Source: Tidjanibacter sp.
GTDB taxonomy: Bacteria; Bacteroidota; Bacteroidia; Bacteroidales; Rikenellaceae
Direction of reading: 5' to 3'
NCBI GenBank assembly: GCA_017396085.1
Contig: JAFQNC010000006.1
Span: forward strand, 26,397-90,396
DNA: 64,000 nt
Below the pieces are notes generated by a model. That model saw nothing but the letters and a program-made list of their open reading frames with translations. It had not been told where the DNA came from and searched no databases. The position numbers and the translations under genes were made by a program. Below are positions 8,314 to 17,999 of this stretch, piece after piece (position 1 is the first letter of the stretch; every line of letters starts with the position of its first letter).

Positions 8314-9405
8314 TCAACCTATCAACTCTAAATACTTGTTACAAAATGTTTCTTTATCGAATAAGGATTCCGCAATACGTCTACTCTTAACACCCATTGC
8401 TGTACGTTCCTCCATTGATAATGAAACAAACTGTTCTATGGCAGTTGCAATCTCTCCGATGTCATACGGATTAAATAAAAAGCCATTTTGACCTTGTAGC
8501 ACCATTCTGCCATTATCGCTAACATCACTCACAAGCAAAGGCTTTCCACAACAAATAGCCTCCGAAATAGTATTAGACCATCCTTCGTGAAGCGAAGGGA
8601 CACATACTGCATCACAATTATGCACTATCGGGAGCACATCTCTTATGTGGTCATGCAATACTATCATATCGTCAATTCCAAACTCCTCTATTAGTTTAGA
8701 GAACTCTACATAGCCATCACAGTACACACCATCTCTAACATACTTATTACCATACCAATGAAAGACAAAGTTGCTAATGTTCTTGTCTTTCAATAATTTA
8801 ATAGCCTGAGCCAAACGAGCATAATTCTTCTGTTCTGCATAACGACAAAATGCTCCAATAACAAGTTTAGGGCTGTTTTGAGGAGGTTTAAAATATGAAT
8901 AATGTGCTAAATCTGTGTAATTTGTAATAGTAATGATTTTATCTTTGTACTTCGGTGCAAGTTGCTTAAGGTATTCGGTCTGAGAAAAACTATTTGGAAC
9001 GATATAGTTGGCTCTTTTATACAACCACTTCACCAATATATTCTCATATTTAGTGGGCTTTCCAACAGTAAAGTTGCGTTCGCCCGCCAAAACTTTGATT
9101 TTAGGACGGAATAGCAACGGAATCAATGCTAAGAAACTTTCACGTTGTCCAAAACTTAATACACAATCTGTCTTTACACTAAAAAAGAATCGAAGGATTG
9201 CTATAAACTTCCCTAAATTCGATTTCCCAACACCGAGCCTTACCCTCTCTATGGAGTTATGCTTTCGATAATGGTCTGGCGCATCACCAAATGTCACTAT
9301 TGAGATAGCATAACCATAGCCAAGTAACATATGAGATAATTCGCAGACCTGATGTTCTGCTCCTCCGCTTGAGTAGGTGCACAAGAAAAATGTAATATGT
9401 TTCAT
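8314..9405 (-). CDS. GT4 family glycosyltransferase
   Basis: 363 aa GT-B protein. It opens HITFFLCTYSSGGAEHQVCE, the sugar-acceptor loop of GT4. The donor half has VIGAFCRYAEQKNYARLAQA and CVPSLHEGWSNTISEAICCG followed by KPLLVSDVSDNGRMV. It is visibly related to the protein at 9930-10997 (same GGA opening, same EGW/F-N-TI-EGICCG block), so the two probably arose by duplication. Only 4 bp from the next gene, so co-translated. Specific sugar unknown. Confidence 0.88.
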   Translation of the reverse strand: MKHITFFLCTYSSGGAEHQVCELSHMLLGYGYAISIVTFGDAPDHYRKHNSIERVRLGVGKSNLGKFIAILRFFFSVKTDCVLSFGQRESFLALIPLLFRPKIKVLAGERNFTVGKPTKYENILVKWLYKRANYIVPNSFSQTEYLKQLAPKYKDKIITITNYTDLAHYSYFKPPQNSPKLVIGAFCRYAEQKNYARLAQAIKLLKDKNISNFVFHWYGNKYVRDGVYCDGYVEFSKLIEEFGIDDMIVLHDHIRDVLPIVHNCDAVCVPSLHEGWSNTISEAICCGKPLLVSDVSDNGRMVLQGQNGFLFNPYDIGEIATAIEQFVSLSMEERTAMGVKSRRIAESLFDKETFCNKYLELIG

Positions 9406-9408
9406 AGA

Positions 9409-9933
9409 TTATTTGTTATGCAGAACCATTTCCATCACAACTTTCTGTTTGTCAGTTCGATATGCTTCCAAGTTATAGGGGGGGGTGGCTTCCTTACACT
9501 TCGTTTTATATTCATCCATAGTACATATAAACTTCGCAGGAACACCCGCATATACACTATTGGGCTGAACATCTTTTGTCACCAAACTCCCTGCGCCCAC
9601 AATTGAATTTGGACCGATAGTGACATTTGGTAATATGGTTACCCCCATTCCGATAAAGCAATTATCCTTGATCTCAATAGCCCCATATCTTAAGACATGC
9701 TTGTATTCTGGTTCATCTCTAAAACACCAAGTACTTCCGTCATGTGTAACTAATGAGCATTTTGAAGAAAAATAAACATGATTCCCTACTGTGATTAAAT
9801 ACGGCTCTGAGCCCCAATCTGGGTTATCAATTAACTTACAATTTTCACCAATTGTCACACCGATATAGCGTGCATAACCAATAGGTCCTTTGAACTTCTT
9901 TTGTAAACGATTATATATACCACTAAAAATCAT
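9409..9933 (-). CDS. Hexapeptide-repeat acyltransferase (maltose/galactoside O-acetyltransferase type)
   Basis: 174 aa of left-handed beta-helix type. Hexapeptide turns run through the middle: IGENCKLID, IKDNCFIGMGVTILPNVTIGPNSIVGAGSLVTKDVQPNSVYAG, ending in the VPAKFI cap typical of the family. It probably O-acetylates a sugar of the repeat unit using acetyl-CoA. It overlaps the preceding glycosyltransferase by 4 bp (ATGA). An unbroken run of eight C (coding strand; 9478-9485) lies about 20 codons before the stop, so slippage there would change only the C-terminal tail. Confidence 0.85.
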   Translation of the reverse strand: MIFSGIYNRLQKKFKGPIGYARYIGVTIGENCKLIDNPDWGSEPYLITVGNHVYFSSKCSLVTHDGSTWCFRDEPEYKHVLRYGAIEIKDNCFIGMGVTILPNVTIGPNSIVGAGSLVTKDVQPNSVYAGVPAKFICTMDEYKTKCKEATPPYNLEAYRTDKQKVVMEMVLHNK

Positions 9934-10997
9934 CGCATTAAACTGATATATTGATTCACAAATTTTTCTTCATCAAATAACTGTTCCGCCAAAGCTCTGC
10001 TTGCAACGCCCATTTTTTCTCTTTCGACAACAGGCAACTCTATAAATTGTTTGAGTGCCGAGCAAATACTTTCTTCGTCTGTCGGATCAAATAAGAAGCC
10101 ATTCACACCATTCTTAACCATTATTCCGTTATCGCTAACATCAGATGCCAATATTGGGCGGCCACAACAAATTCCTTCTGCAATTGTATTTGCAAAACCT
10201 TCTCTCAAGGATGGCAAGCACAAACAATCATATTCTGCGATGCATTTTCTCACATCAGTTGCCCTATCATTTAGGTTTACAACCTCTTGTAGCCCATTTT
10301 CTTGTACGTATGCTGCGGCCTTTACGTACTCTTCCTCGTATTGAGAGCCCAAACAATGGTGACCATACCAATCAATTCGGAATGGAGTGGAACAACTCTC
10401 TTTTAACAGTTTAACCGCAGTTAAGAAACGTTGGCAATTTTTTGTTTTTTGATATCTTGCGAATATGGCAATTCTTACCTGAGTACAGTTCGGCAAGGGA
10501 GTGGGGGTATAATAGGTCAAATCCATATAATTGCCAATGGCCACTATCTTATGTTTCCAATCTGGACGCATCGCACATAAATCTGCCCACTGAGCAATAC
10601 TATTTGGAACGATGTAATCGGCATATTTATATAAATTATGCATCATCTCTTGCGTTGTAGAACCCTGGCATCTCTCTCCAACTATTATTTTGATATTCTT
10701 TTTCCTTCGAAATAATAGCGAAAGAAGCATCAACTTGGTGGAGATAAAACTAATTACTACATCAAAATTATCACCATTGAAATACTTAAAAATATTAAAC
10801 CGTGTTCCTACCCTTCCGCGCCCTTGCTCTAATCTAATTCGCTTGATATTTGGATGTAGTTCATAATCATCCTTTAACGAAGAATGAGTGACTACGGATA
10901 CATCGTGCCCATATTTGTAGAATAGATTGGCCATTATTGCCATTTGACGCTGAGCACCACCGCCATGCAAAGCGTCAATAAATAAAGTTATTCTCAT
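9930..10997 (-). CDS. GT4 family glycosyltransferase
   Basis: 355 aa, GT-B fold. N-terminal acceptor loop LFIDALHGGGAQRQMAIMAN; donor half with AIFARYQKTKNCQRFL, CLPSLREGFANTIAEGICCG and RPILASDVSDNGIMV. Close in layout to the 8314-9405 protein. Overlaps the upstream gene by one base (TAATG) and the downstream acyltransferase by 4 bp, so translation of three genes is coupled. Probably adds a hexose or N-acetylhexosamine within the capsule repeat; the substrate is not visible. Confidence 0.88.
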   Translation of the reverse strand: MRITLFIDALHGGGAQRQMAIMANLFYKYGHDVSVVTHSSLKDDYELHPNIKRIRLEQGRGRVGTRFNIFKYFNGDNFDVVISFISTKLMLLSLLFRRKKNIKIIVGERCQGSTTQEMMHNLYKYADYIVPNSIAQWADLCAMRPDWKHKIVAIGNYMDLTYYTPTPLPNCTQVRIAIFARYQKTKNCQRFLTAVKLLKESCSTPFRIDWYGHHCLGSQYEEEYVKAAAYVQENGLQEVVNLNDRATDVRKCIAEYDCLCLPSLREGFANTIAEGICCGRPILASDVSDNGIMVKNGVNGFLFDPTDEESICSALKQFIELPVVEREKMGVASRALAEQLFDEEKFVNQYISLMR

Positions 10998-12142
10998 TAG
11001 TTATAGTACATTTTTTCTAATTCACTAATTATATTTTGCATATTAAAGGCGCTGATATCACCAGAGCACTCTCCCTTTATACTGGTGTCTACAATTGTTT
11101 GAGCCCAGACTTCGGCATCAATATCAATATTTAACGGCACCACCCTATCGGAAAGGAAACACTCGTTGGTTATTCTATCGGACACGACACACCTTAACCC
11201 TACGATTTGAGCCTCGACTAAAGTAACTGGTAACCCCTCGAATATTGAAGGCATTACGAACACATCCATACACTTTAATAAAGATGGAATGTCAGACCTA
11301 TGTGATAAAATAGTCACGTGTTTTTCAAGATTGCAATCGCGTATCTGTTGTTGAATAGTCTCTTTCAATGGGCCATCACCAATCAGCAATAGGTGTGATT
11401 TATCATTTTTAGCCAAAGTTCTCTTGAATACATCTAATAAGTAGGTATGGTTCTTTGTCGTAACGAATCGACCGATATGCCCCACGACAAATGCATCAGT
11501 AGGTATTCCTTCTTGCTCACGTTTTTGAGCCACATCTAATTGCACATCATAGTATCTACTGAAATCCACACCATTCTTAATGACAACGGTATTATCCACT
11601 CCAAGTATTTGATTCAACTCTGCCTGCATTTTAGAATGCAATGCAATACATTGGAAATTATTATGTTTAATTAAGTATTTAGCTGCTTCCAGTTCTCGTT
11701 TCCTATCCGAATTATTAAAGTATCGATTAGGTTCACTGTGACACGTATACAACAACTTAACATTGTGTAAAAATTTACTCAATGGCTTAAGGTGATGAAT
11801 GATTTCCAAATGCGTATGAATACACCTAGGTTGTAATTCCTTAAATAATCTTTTTAACCTAAATTGAACATATTTATTATAAAAAAATCTATTCCACAAC
11901 TTATTAATAACACTCACCCGTGTGAAAGGAAAGCGAGAGTACACCGAAACGATCTTTATACCCGCTTCTTTCAGAAGATGGTAATTTCCTGAAGATAACT
12001 TTGGAGGCTCAATTGTTACTATGACGATAGGTATATCGCGCTGATTAAGCATTATGGCATAGTCTCTAACCAAAGACTCTGCACCGCCATCGCGGATGCC
12101 ACTAATAAATTGTACTATTGTACCACTATTACTATAACTCAT
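10997..12142 (-). CDS. GT4 family glycosyltransferase
   Basis: 381 aa. N-terminal VQFISGIRDGGAESLVRDYA (acceptor loop), IHTHLEIIHH; donor domain VVGHIGRFVTTKNHTYLLD, LLLIGDGPLKETIQQQI, and the E-x7-E region VFVMPSIFEGLPVTLVEAQ. This is the best match to the canonical GT4/WcaL-like pattern of the four AT-rich transferases here. It overlaps the polymerase gene by 4 bp (ATGA), which implies coupled translation. Acceptor and donor unknown. Confidence 0.9.
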   Translation of the reverse strand: MSYSNSGTIVQFISGIRDGGAESLVRDYAIMLNQRDIPIVIVTIEPPKLSSGNYHLLKEAGIKIVSVYSRFPFTRVSVINKLWNRFFYNKYVQFRLKRLFKELQPRCIHTHLEIIHHLKPLSKFLHNVKLLYTCHSEPNRYFNNSDRKRELEAAKYLIKHNNFQCIALHSKMQAELNQILGVDNTVVIKNGVDFSRYYDVQLDVAQKREQEGIPTDAFVVGHIGRFVTTKNHTYLLDVFKRTLAKNDKSHLLLIGDGPLKETIQQQIRDCNLEKHVTILSHRSDIPSLLKCMDVFVMPSIFEGLPVTLVEAQIVGLRCVVSDRITNECFLSDRVVPLNIDIDAEVWAQTIVDTSIKGECSGDISAFNMQNIISELEKMYYN

Positions 12143-13563
12143 TGTTTATATGTATAACTTGGCGAATCACAGAACATTTTTATAATCAACCATATGACAC
12201 TGATGTAGACACAGGCTCTGATGTTACCCATTGTTAGTATCATTTCGCCTCGAGCATAAAAGATTTGTTCACAGAGGACAAATAAAATACAGAAAGCCAA
12301 GAGCCATTTACCTTTGATAATTCGTTTGTAGGCAAAATTTTCCAAAAAAGCAACAAGCCACCCATAAAATATCATAAATATCCAACCTAATTTACCAAAA
12401 TTAACATACATCTCGCCAATAAAGCAGAATCCGATGCCATTATTATATGACATAGCATAATCGGTAATCCACTCGGCCAAGTGCATTGTTTCATTCTGAA
12501 TAAGAGGTAGATTAGATACAAGAGGTATAAATCCATTGATTATTGAAGTCAATATGGTTTGATGATGAGGGAATCCGTAGTCGATTGCCTCCATTGCCAA
12601 AATGGCAGTACGTGCAGAAAACCCCATTTCAGTTGTCGTTTCATATAGACTATCAATCAATGTATTACCCGTAGTTAAAGAAGATGTGCCGATTGTTTCC
12701 GTCCTAAATGTAGCTATTAACCCAATACCGGCAAACGCAAATATGGCCATAACAATCCATAATGGGATGAATTTTTTCTTAAAAAATTGTGGATGTGTAA
12801 TGGGAGTGCAAATACATAATATCGCTAACATTGATATTGCCTGTGTTCTAACGCCAATTATCATATATAAGAACATTGTTATTAGGACACATGCATACAA
12901 AATCTTAGTATGTTTTTTATGGAAGACACTCCAAAAAAACAATATGACAGCCGTGGTGGATAATAATGCACCAAGCATTGAGTTTGATGCCACACGCATA
13001 TCGTAAAACTCTGCATATCCATACGACTGTCGCAAGACAAGCATTTTTAGGCAGTTTAAAATCACATACGACCAAGATATTACCGTCAAAATGTTCAGTA
13101 TTTGTGAGTATTTAGACTTAAACGTGTTATGAGTGTATGATTTGATTTGATCATCTAGACCCACGCAATTCCGTTTCTTAAATAACGCTATTGCCACACC
13201 AACGTTCATTCCTGAAATACAAAGCAATAAGAACCTCAAATATCGATTGACCTCAACTATTGAATGGAATGCATACACAGACAACAATTCACCTGATACA
13301 TTTAACAGATAAGCTATTGGCTGACCAATGGTAGAAAACATCGCATATAACATAAATAGCACATATGCGGATAGGAATCGACATCCGACCTTGCACCAAT
13401 TAATAATACCAATTAAGTATGTTAAAAGGCATAATAGTGTTAATATCGTATGAACTCTTTCTGTTGTACCATCAGCAAAGATGCTATTGGCACACAATGC
13501 CAAAAACATCCATATTACCGAACTAATAAGTATTGTAGTATTGTATCTTTTATTAACAGCCAT
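12139..13563 (-). CDS. Wzy-like oligosaccharide repeat-unit polymerase
   Basis: 474 aa, almost wholly hydrophobic with roughly 10-12 predicted membrane segments (for example YNTTILISSVIWMFLALCAN at the start and ILYACVLITMFLYMIIGVRT mid-protein). A larger hydrophilic loop late in the protein (about residues 330-390, NGFIPLVSNLPLIQNETMH) fits the periplasmic loop of Wzy polymerases. Such proteins have little conserved sequence; the call rests on topology and position between Wzx and the glycosyltransferases. It would join repeat units at the periplasmic face of the inner membrane. Confidence 0.8.
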   Translation of the reverse strand: MAVNKRYNTTILISSVIWMFLALCANSIFADGTTERVHTILTLLCLLTYLIGIINWCKVGCRFLSAYVLFMLYAMFSTIGQPIAYLLNVSGELLSVYAFHSIVEVNRYLRFLLLCISGMNVGVAIALFKKRNCVGLDDQIKSYTHNTFKSKYSQILNILTVISWSYVILNCLKMLVLRQSYGYAEFYDMRVASNSMLGALLSTTAVILFFWSVFHKKHTKILYACVLITMFLYMIIGVRTQAISMLAILCICTPITHPQFFKKKFIPLWIVMAIFAFAGIGLIATFRTETIGTSSLTTGNTLIDSLYETTTEMGFSARTAILAMEAIDYGFPHHQTILTSIINGFIPLVSNLPLIQNETMHLAEWITDYAMSYNNGIGFCFIGEMYVNFGKLGWIFMIFYGWLVAFLENFAYKRIIKGKWLLAFCILFVLCEQIFYARGEMILTMGNIRACVYISVIWLIIKMFCDSPSYTYKQ

Positions 13564-13576
13564 TATAAAATAATGA

Positions 13577-15094
13577 TTATTTTTTTCGTATTATGGACAA
13601 AATCTGCTGTCTATCCTGTAATGAAAATCCACAAAACCACATATATAGACATACAGCAGCTATCGTAATAATCGACATTGCAATAGAACTCCACACGCAA
13701 GTAATAAATGTTTCATTGCATATATATGCTACAAGCGCTATGAATATGCAAATTACACAAGGTAATATTACTTGTTTTAGATATTCTTTTATGGATAGTT
13801 CGGCAATTTTTTTGGCAATACGGATTATGGCCACATAGTTTATTATTTCCATAACTATCATAGAAATAAACACAAATTCATACGGGGCGCCAAATCGTAA
13901 GCCAATGTATGACAACAATAGTGGTACTGACAATATAATACCCTCGGTAATTTGATACTTCTTCAAATTACCCACTGACAAAAAAATCGTATTTAGAGGA
14001 GAGTGAATACTCCTCAATAACGAATGTACCAATATAAGCCTAACAAATCCAATGGTGTATTCGGGAACCACTCCTAACCAAAGCTGTAATATACTTCCAG
14101 TTAAAAATGTAACGATTATAACAACAATCATTATGATCAGGAAGAATAATTTTGAGGAAAAATGTAGCATACGAAACATTTTATCTTTATCTCCTGATGC
14201 ATACGCCTTCACACTATATGGATTAAACACTAATCCTATATTAGACATCAACTGGGTAACAATGGATAAAATCTGATAGGCTATTCCACGAGCAGCATTT
14301 ACAACAGGTCCACCAAATACATTCAACACCATATTCAGACCATTTTGAGTTAATGCATAAGCTGTATTACCAAAGAAATTCCAACCTGCAATATGGGACA
14401 TATCTTTAAATATATCTTTATCCCAACATCTCAAATATCTGCTCTCTTGGAAGTGTGTTCTACAATATGCTCCACATATTACTCTTACTATTATGGCCAC
14501 CAATAATTGCAATGCGCCATAAAGTATCAATTTATCAATTGGACTTACAACAAGGATATACACAATTATCAGTTTGAATACTGCCTCAAAGATGGAGACA
14601 TAAGCATATACATCCATCCTCTCTCTAGATATCATCACTGCGTCGTATGGAATTGTCATAATACTAATAATTGCAGTTATGACCGAGAACTGGAAAACCC
14701 AACGAGCTGCATATAATCGAGATGGTGCAATGTTGATTTCATTATTTAAGAACCAAATGCCTACAATCTCAACGACGATAAAGAAAATCAATGCAATTAT
14801 CAATTGCACATTAACCCCCATACTAAAAACCAATCTCAAACGATTCTCATCTCCTCTTCCAGACTCATAATTAAGGCACCGCTGAATAGAGCTCGCAAAA
14901 AGTCCTCTTAAGGAATTGAATATTGCCACCACACTGCCTACCACATTATATATACCATAATCATCCACCCCGAGTTGTTGCAAAACGACCCTATATGTAA
15001 AAAGCGATATGATCATCGATAACAAAATTCGCCCATACATAAATATGGTATTCTTAGCCAGTCTTTTTGATGCAGCAGTGTTTTGCATATTCAA
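13577..15094 (-). CDS. Wzx-like polysaccharide flippase (MOP superfamily)
   Basis: 505 aa with about 12-14 hydrophobic segments. The N-terminus has the RLAKNTIFMYGRILLSMIIS start and the YRVVLQQLGVDDYGIYNVVGSVVAIF segment that is highly typical of Wzx/RfbX proteins of Bacteroidetes. It moves the undecaprenyl-linked repeat across the inner membrane. The start could be Met1 or Met3. It is followed by the polymerase at 13 bp. An 83-bp AT-rich gap separates it from the TupA-like gene. No Wza/Wzc-type exporter is in the window. Confidence 0.92.
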   Translation of the reverse strand: MNMQNTAASKRLAKNTIFMYGRILLSMIISLFTYRVVLQQLGVDDYGIYNVVGSVVAIFNSLRGLFASSIQRCLNYESGRGDENRLRLVFSMGVNVQLIIALIFFIVVEIVGIWFLNNEINIAPSRLYAARWVFQFSVITAIISIMTIPYDAVMISRERMDVYAYVSIFEAVFKLIIVYILVVSPIDKLILYGALQLLVAIIVRVICGAYCRTHFQESRYLRCWDKDIFKDMSHIAGWNFFGNTAYALTQNGLNMVLNVFGGPVVNAARGIAYQILSIVTQLMSNIGLVFNPYSVKAYASGDKDKMFRMLHFSSKLFFLIIMIVVIIVTFLTGSILQLWLGVVPEYTIGFVRLILVHSLLRSIHSPLNTIFLSVGNLKKYQITEGIILSVPLLLSYIGLRFGAPYEFVFISMIVMEIINYVAIIRIAKKIAELSIKEYLKQVILPCVICIFIALVAYICNETFITCVWSSIAMSIITIAAVCLYMWFCGFSLQDRQQILSIIRKK

Positions 15095-15177
15095 TTGTCT
15101 TAAACTACAAAAAATAATATAAGAGCACCCTAAACCAGTATTATAATTATTGGGGCTTAAATTTTGCTCATATTTTA

Positions 15178-16101
15178 TTATGCTGTAGGTAATTGTATTA
15201 AACCACCAAGTTTATAATTCCATTCTATAGGCCTAAATTCGCCCATCCCACTTGCGGGATAGAATGTTATTTCACCAAAATACTCCTTGTTATTGACTAC
15301 ATAGAGATCTATTCTCAAAAAAGGAATATCCTTTGCCAATTTCTTACATACGGATATCATTGTGTCTAAATGCTCTGGCTTGGCAACTGAGGTATTGCCA
15401 TTGTTGGCAACTGGATTCAACCCTACGAATGGCATATGATTCCATTCCATATCATAGAAATCTATTGTTTCTTTGGTGTTGCGATCGCGAATTACTTGAC
15501 AATATTTGGGTTCGCCATTAAAGCAGAAAAATTTATAATCAGGAAGATCTGAGTGTCCTTCTACTTCTATATATTTTTCCGCAATGATGCGAGGTTCTAC
15601 ATCTTTATACGGCCATTCGCGATAGTTGGTATAAATATCAAATTTTAATGAACGATTTAACTTTTTTCTTGCAGCCTCTATATTAAAATTTGCCTTGTCT
15701 TTGCAAACAACTACACCACCGCTACCACCGCCATGCGTTGTTTTTAACACAAATTGCTTAGGTAGCGAATCAAAATCAATATCATCAAACTTATTCCAAA
15801 TGCCGAGAGTTGGTATAATATATTCATCTCCTATGATACTCGCTACATACTCTTTCACGGCATATTTATCTACCATTTTAGTGAATTCAGGCTTACGATT
15901 ATAAAGTTTGAGCCATTGGAGTTTCTCGCTAAAAGTTTGAGGATTATCTAAATTCAAATCTTTACCCATACTTAACCTGAAAAGTTTTTTTAGGTACTTT
16001 TCATCAGATTTGTAAAATCTTGCTATCCGCATCAGTATTGCCAACCTTAATCGATTTCTATCGTGCAAGAAATAATAGAATGCGTTCTTTATCTTATTCA
16101 T
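15178..16101 (-). CDS. TupA-like ATP-grasp protein
   Basis: 307 aa. Conserved blocks are FSEKLQWLKLYNRKPEFTKM, DKYAVKEYV, the ATP-grasp segment FVLKTTHGGGSGGVVVCKD, EKYIEVEGHSDLPDYKFFCF and LRIDLYVVNNKEYFGEITFY. The last two carry acidic metal ligands. This is the TupA family, named for a teichuronopeptide biosynthesis gene of Bacillus and common in capsule loci, where it is often mislabelled a glycosyltransferase. ATP-grasp enzymes normally ligate a carboxylate to an amine, so amino-acid attachment to a uronic acid is possible (inference). Lies 12 bp after the CapA-like gene on the same strand. Confidence 0.88.
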   Translation of the reverse strand: MNKIKNAFYYFLHDRNRLRLAILMRIARFYKSDEKYLKKLFRLSMGKDLNLDNPQTFSEKLQWLKLYNRKPEFTKMVDKYAVKEYVASIIGDEYIIPTLGIWNKFDDIDFDSLPKQFVLKTTHGGGSGGVVVCKDKANFNIEAARKKLNRSLKFDIYTNYREWPYKDVEPRIIAEKYIEVEGHSDLPDYKFFCFNGEPKYCQVIRDRNTKETIDFYDMEWNHMPFVGLNPVANNGNTSVAKPEHLDTMISVCKKLAKDIPFLRIDLYVVNNKEYFGEITFYPASGMGEFRPIEWNYKLGGLIQLPTA

Positions 16102-16113
16102 TTATACCAAAAA

Positions 16114-17247
16114 CTATTTGTGGCACATCTTTTCATTTAGTACAAAAATTGTAATATCCCTATGGGCTTCACAACAAATGCGATTGAGCATAGCACCATA
16201 CTCTTTGCGAGAGGTTAAATATGGTATCCATCCTCTGTTTGCGGCAGCGTTCAGGTAGCGATTATGCCAAGAAGAAAACAGTGATGTTACATATGATTTA
16301 TTTCTATAAATCCAACCTTCAAAGGATTTTTGGAGTTGAGTGTCATCTGCAATAACTGCATTTAATTCTTCTACCTTCTGATGAAAATTCATCTTTTGCA
16401 CTCCTGTCATCAAGTTGACGGATGGTTCTTTACTGCATTGAATATATGGGTATTGGTTAATTTGAATTTTAGTATCATTCAAATCAACAACTACAAGATA
16501 CCCCTCGTTCCAGATAGTATTATATCTGTCGTTATACTGGAAGCAGAAATTTCCCAAGCCATACACAATAGGTTTCCCATTATAGAACTCGTACCCACTA
16601 TAACAATGCTGATGATGGTTTACAACTGCATCTGCACCAATCTCCACAAAGAAACGATAGAGTTTTTTCATTCTTGGGCTTGGTAGTTGATAGTGTTCGT
16701 GTCCACCGTGCACAATCACCACAACATAATCGGCATTTTTGCGAGCCTCCGTGATTTGATGGTAATTATCTATGGAGTCCAACGGAGCAGCTCCTGCGGT
16801 AGTTGCCGTTGCAATTGAAAATTCATTCTCGCAGAAATTCACAAAAGCAACCTTCTTGCCCTGAATATCCTTATAAAGTACTTTCTGCGCCTCAGCGAGT
16901 GTTTTGCCTCCACCGACATAGTCTATCTTTTGGGCCTCCAACTCCTCTATTGTAGTCAAGCACCCACTATCTCCAAAATCTCTGAAATGATTGTTGGCTA
17001 GGGTTGCGCAACTAAAACCAGCATATTTCATTGCAGCCACGGCAGTTCTTTCCGTGCGCAAAGCTGGGCCACATTTAGCAATGGGCTTAACATCACCTTC
17101 AACTACGGGACACTCAAAATTCACAATCGAATAATCAGCCTCCTTAATAATATCTTTCACTCCATCAAAAAAGGAGTAGTCTTTGTTGGCAACCATTGTC
17201 GCCACTCTATCACGAGGGCAGAAGTCTCCAGCAATAAGAATTTTCAT
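16114..17247 (-). CDS. CapA/PgsA-family calcineurin-like phosphoesterase
   Basis: 377 aa from Met at 17247 (MKILIAGDFCPRDR); an ATG seven codons upstream would overlap the nucleotidyltransferase and adds no motif. Metal-binding motifs of the PGA_cap family are present: GDFCPRD, NFECPVV, LANNHFRDFGDSG, VIVHGGHEHYQLPSP and VNHHQHCYSGYEF. The namesake CapA takes part in poly-gamma-glutamate capsule formation, but the family is broad. There is no signal peptide, so it should act in the cytoplasm. Its location next to a TupA-like ATP-grasp gene suggests a joint role. Substrate unknown. Confidence 0.85.
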   Translation of the reverse strand: MKILIAGDFCPRDRVATMVANKDYSFFDGVKDIIKEADYSIVNFECPVVEGDVKPIAKCGPALRTERTAVAAMKYAGFSCATLANNHFRDFGDSGCLTTIEELEAQKIDYVGGGKTLAEAQKVLYKDIQGKKVAFVNFCENEFSIATATTAGAAPLDSIDNYHQITEARKNADYVVVIVHGGHEHYQLPSPRMKKLYRFFVEIGADAVVNHHQHCYSGYEFYNGKPIVYGLGNFCFQYNDRYNTIWNEGYLVVVDLNDTKIQINQYPYIQCSKEPSVNLMTGVQKMNFHQKVEELNAVIADDTQLQKSFEGWIYRNKSYVTSLFSSWHNRYLNAAANRGWIPYLTSRKEYGAMLNRICCEAHRDITIFVLNEKMCHK

Positions 17248-17257
17248 ACAATTATAA

Positions 17258-17992
17258 TTATCTCCCAAACTTTTCGCAGGCCTCGTGGTAGGTGTCCAGA
17301 GAGCCGATGTCGAAGCGGCCGGCGGTCATCTGCCAAGCGTGCATCTCGGTCTGCTCAACCATATAGTGCGCTAAATTACCCGGGGCATCCTTGCCGCAGC
17401 CATTCTCGACCGAACCACGCACCAAATCGAGGTCCTTCTTCAAATAAATATAAAAAGGTGGCACCGCCCAGTTACTCTTGGGTACCATAGGTTTCTCCTC
17501 CATTCCCAGCACCCTCCAATCGGCGTCCAACTCCACAACTCCAGTGCGTTGCAGTTTCTCCACCGAGGGCTGGTGGTGGCACATAATACAGCTCGTTCCC
17601 TTCTCCTTCGCAAAGTCCACAAACTCCCTAAAACTGAAGAACAACAAGTTATCAGCCGCCACAACCAGCATATCATCATCAATGCCCAACCTATCCATTG
17701 CAAACAACAGGTCGCACACCGCACCAAGGCGAGTTTCGTTACTCTCGGTGCCGTCATCCACAATGGTTACAGGTTTGGTGTAGTTGAGGCCAACTGCCCA
17801 CTCCTCAAAGATGGGGGCAAACTTATGGTTGGTGATGATTATATGTTCATCTATCTCAGGTATGGTGTCGATGTCGTTGAGCATCCTACCGAGGATTGTG
17901 CTCTCACCTATTTTTAATAGTGGCTTGGGAAAATTTTTGGTCAGCTCGCCCAGTCGGGTGGCGTATCCAGCGGCTATTACGATATTCTTCAT
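17258..17992 (-). CDS. Sugar-1-phosphate nucleotidyltransferase
   Basis: 244 aa, short NTP_transferase fold without a C-terminal beta-helix. The signature AAGYATRLGELTKNFPKPLL (residues 7-26) holds the nucleotide-binding loop and catalytic Lys; VVAADNLLF carries the metal-binding Asp, and GVVELDADWRVLGMEEKP follows. It makes an NDP-sugar from sugar-1-phosphate and NTP. It is separated by only 33 bp from the galacturonokinase-like gene, so the pair probably activates one free sugar, perhaps to UDP-GalA (inference). The nucleotide and sugar specificities are not fixed by visible motifs. Confidence 0.88.
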   Translation of the reverse strand: MKNIVIAAGYATRLGELTKNFPKPLLKIGESTILGRMLNDIDTIPEIDEHIIITNHKFAPIFEEWAVGLNYTKPVTIVDDGTESNETRLGAVCDLLFAMDRLGIDDDMLVVAADNLLFFSFREFVDFAKEKGTSCIMCHHQPSVEKLQRTGVVELDADWRVLGMEEKPMVPKSNWAVPPFYIYLKKDLDLVRGSVENGCGKDAPGNLAHYMVEQTEMHAWQMTAGRFDIGSLDTYHEACEKFGR

Positions 17993-17999
17993 TCTTGAT

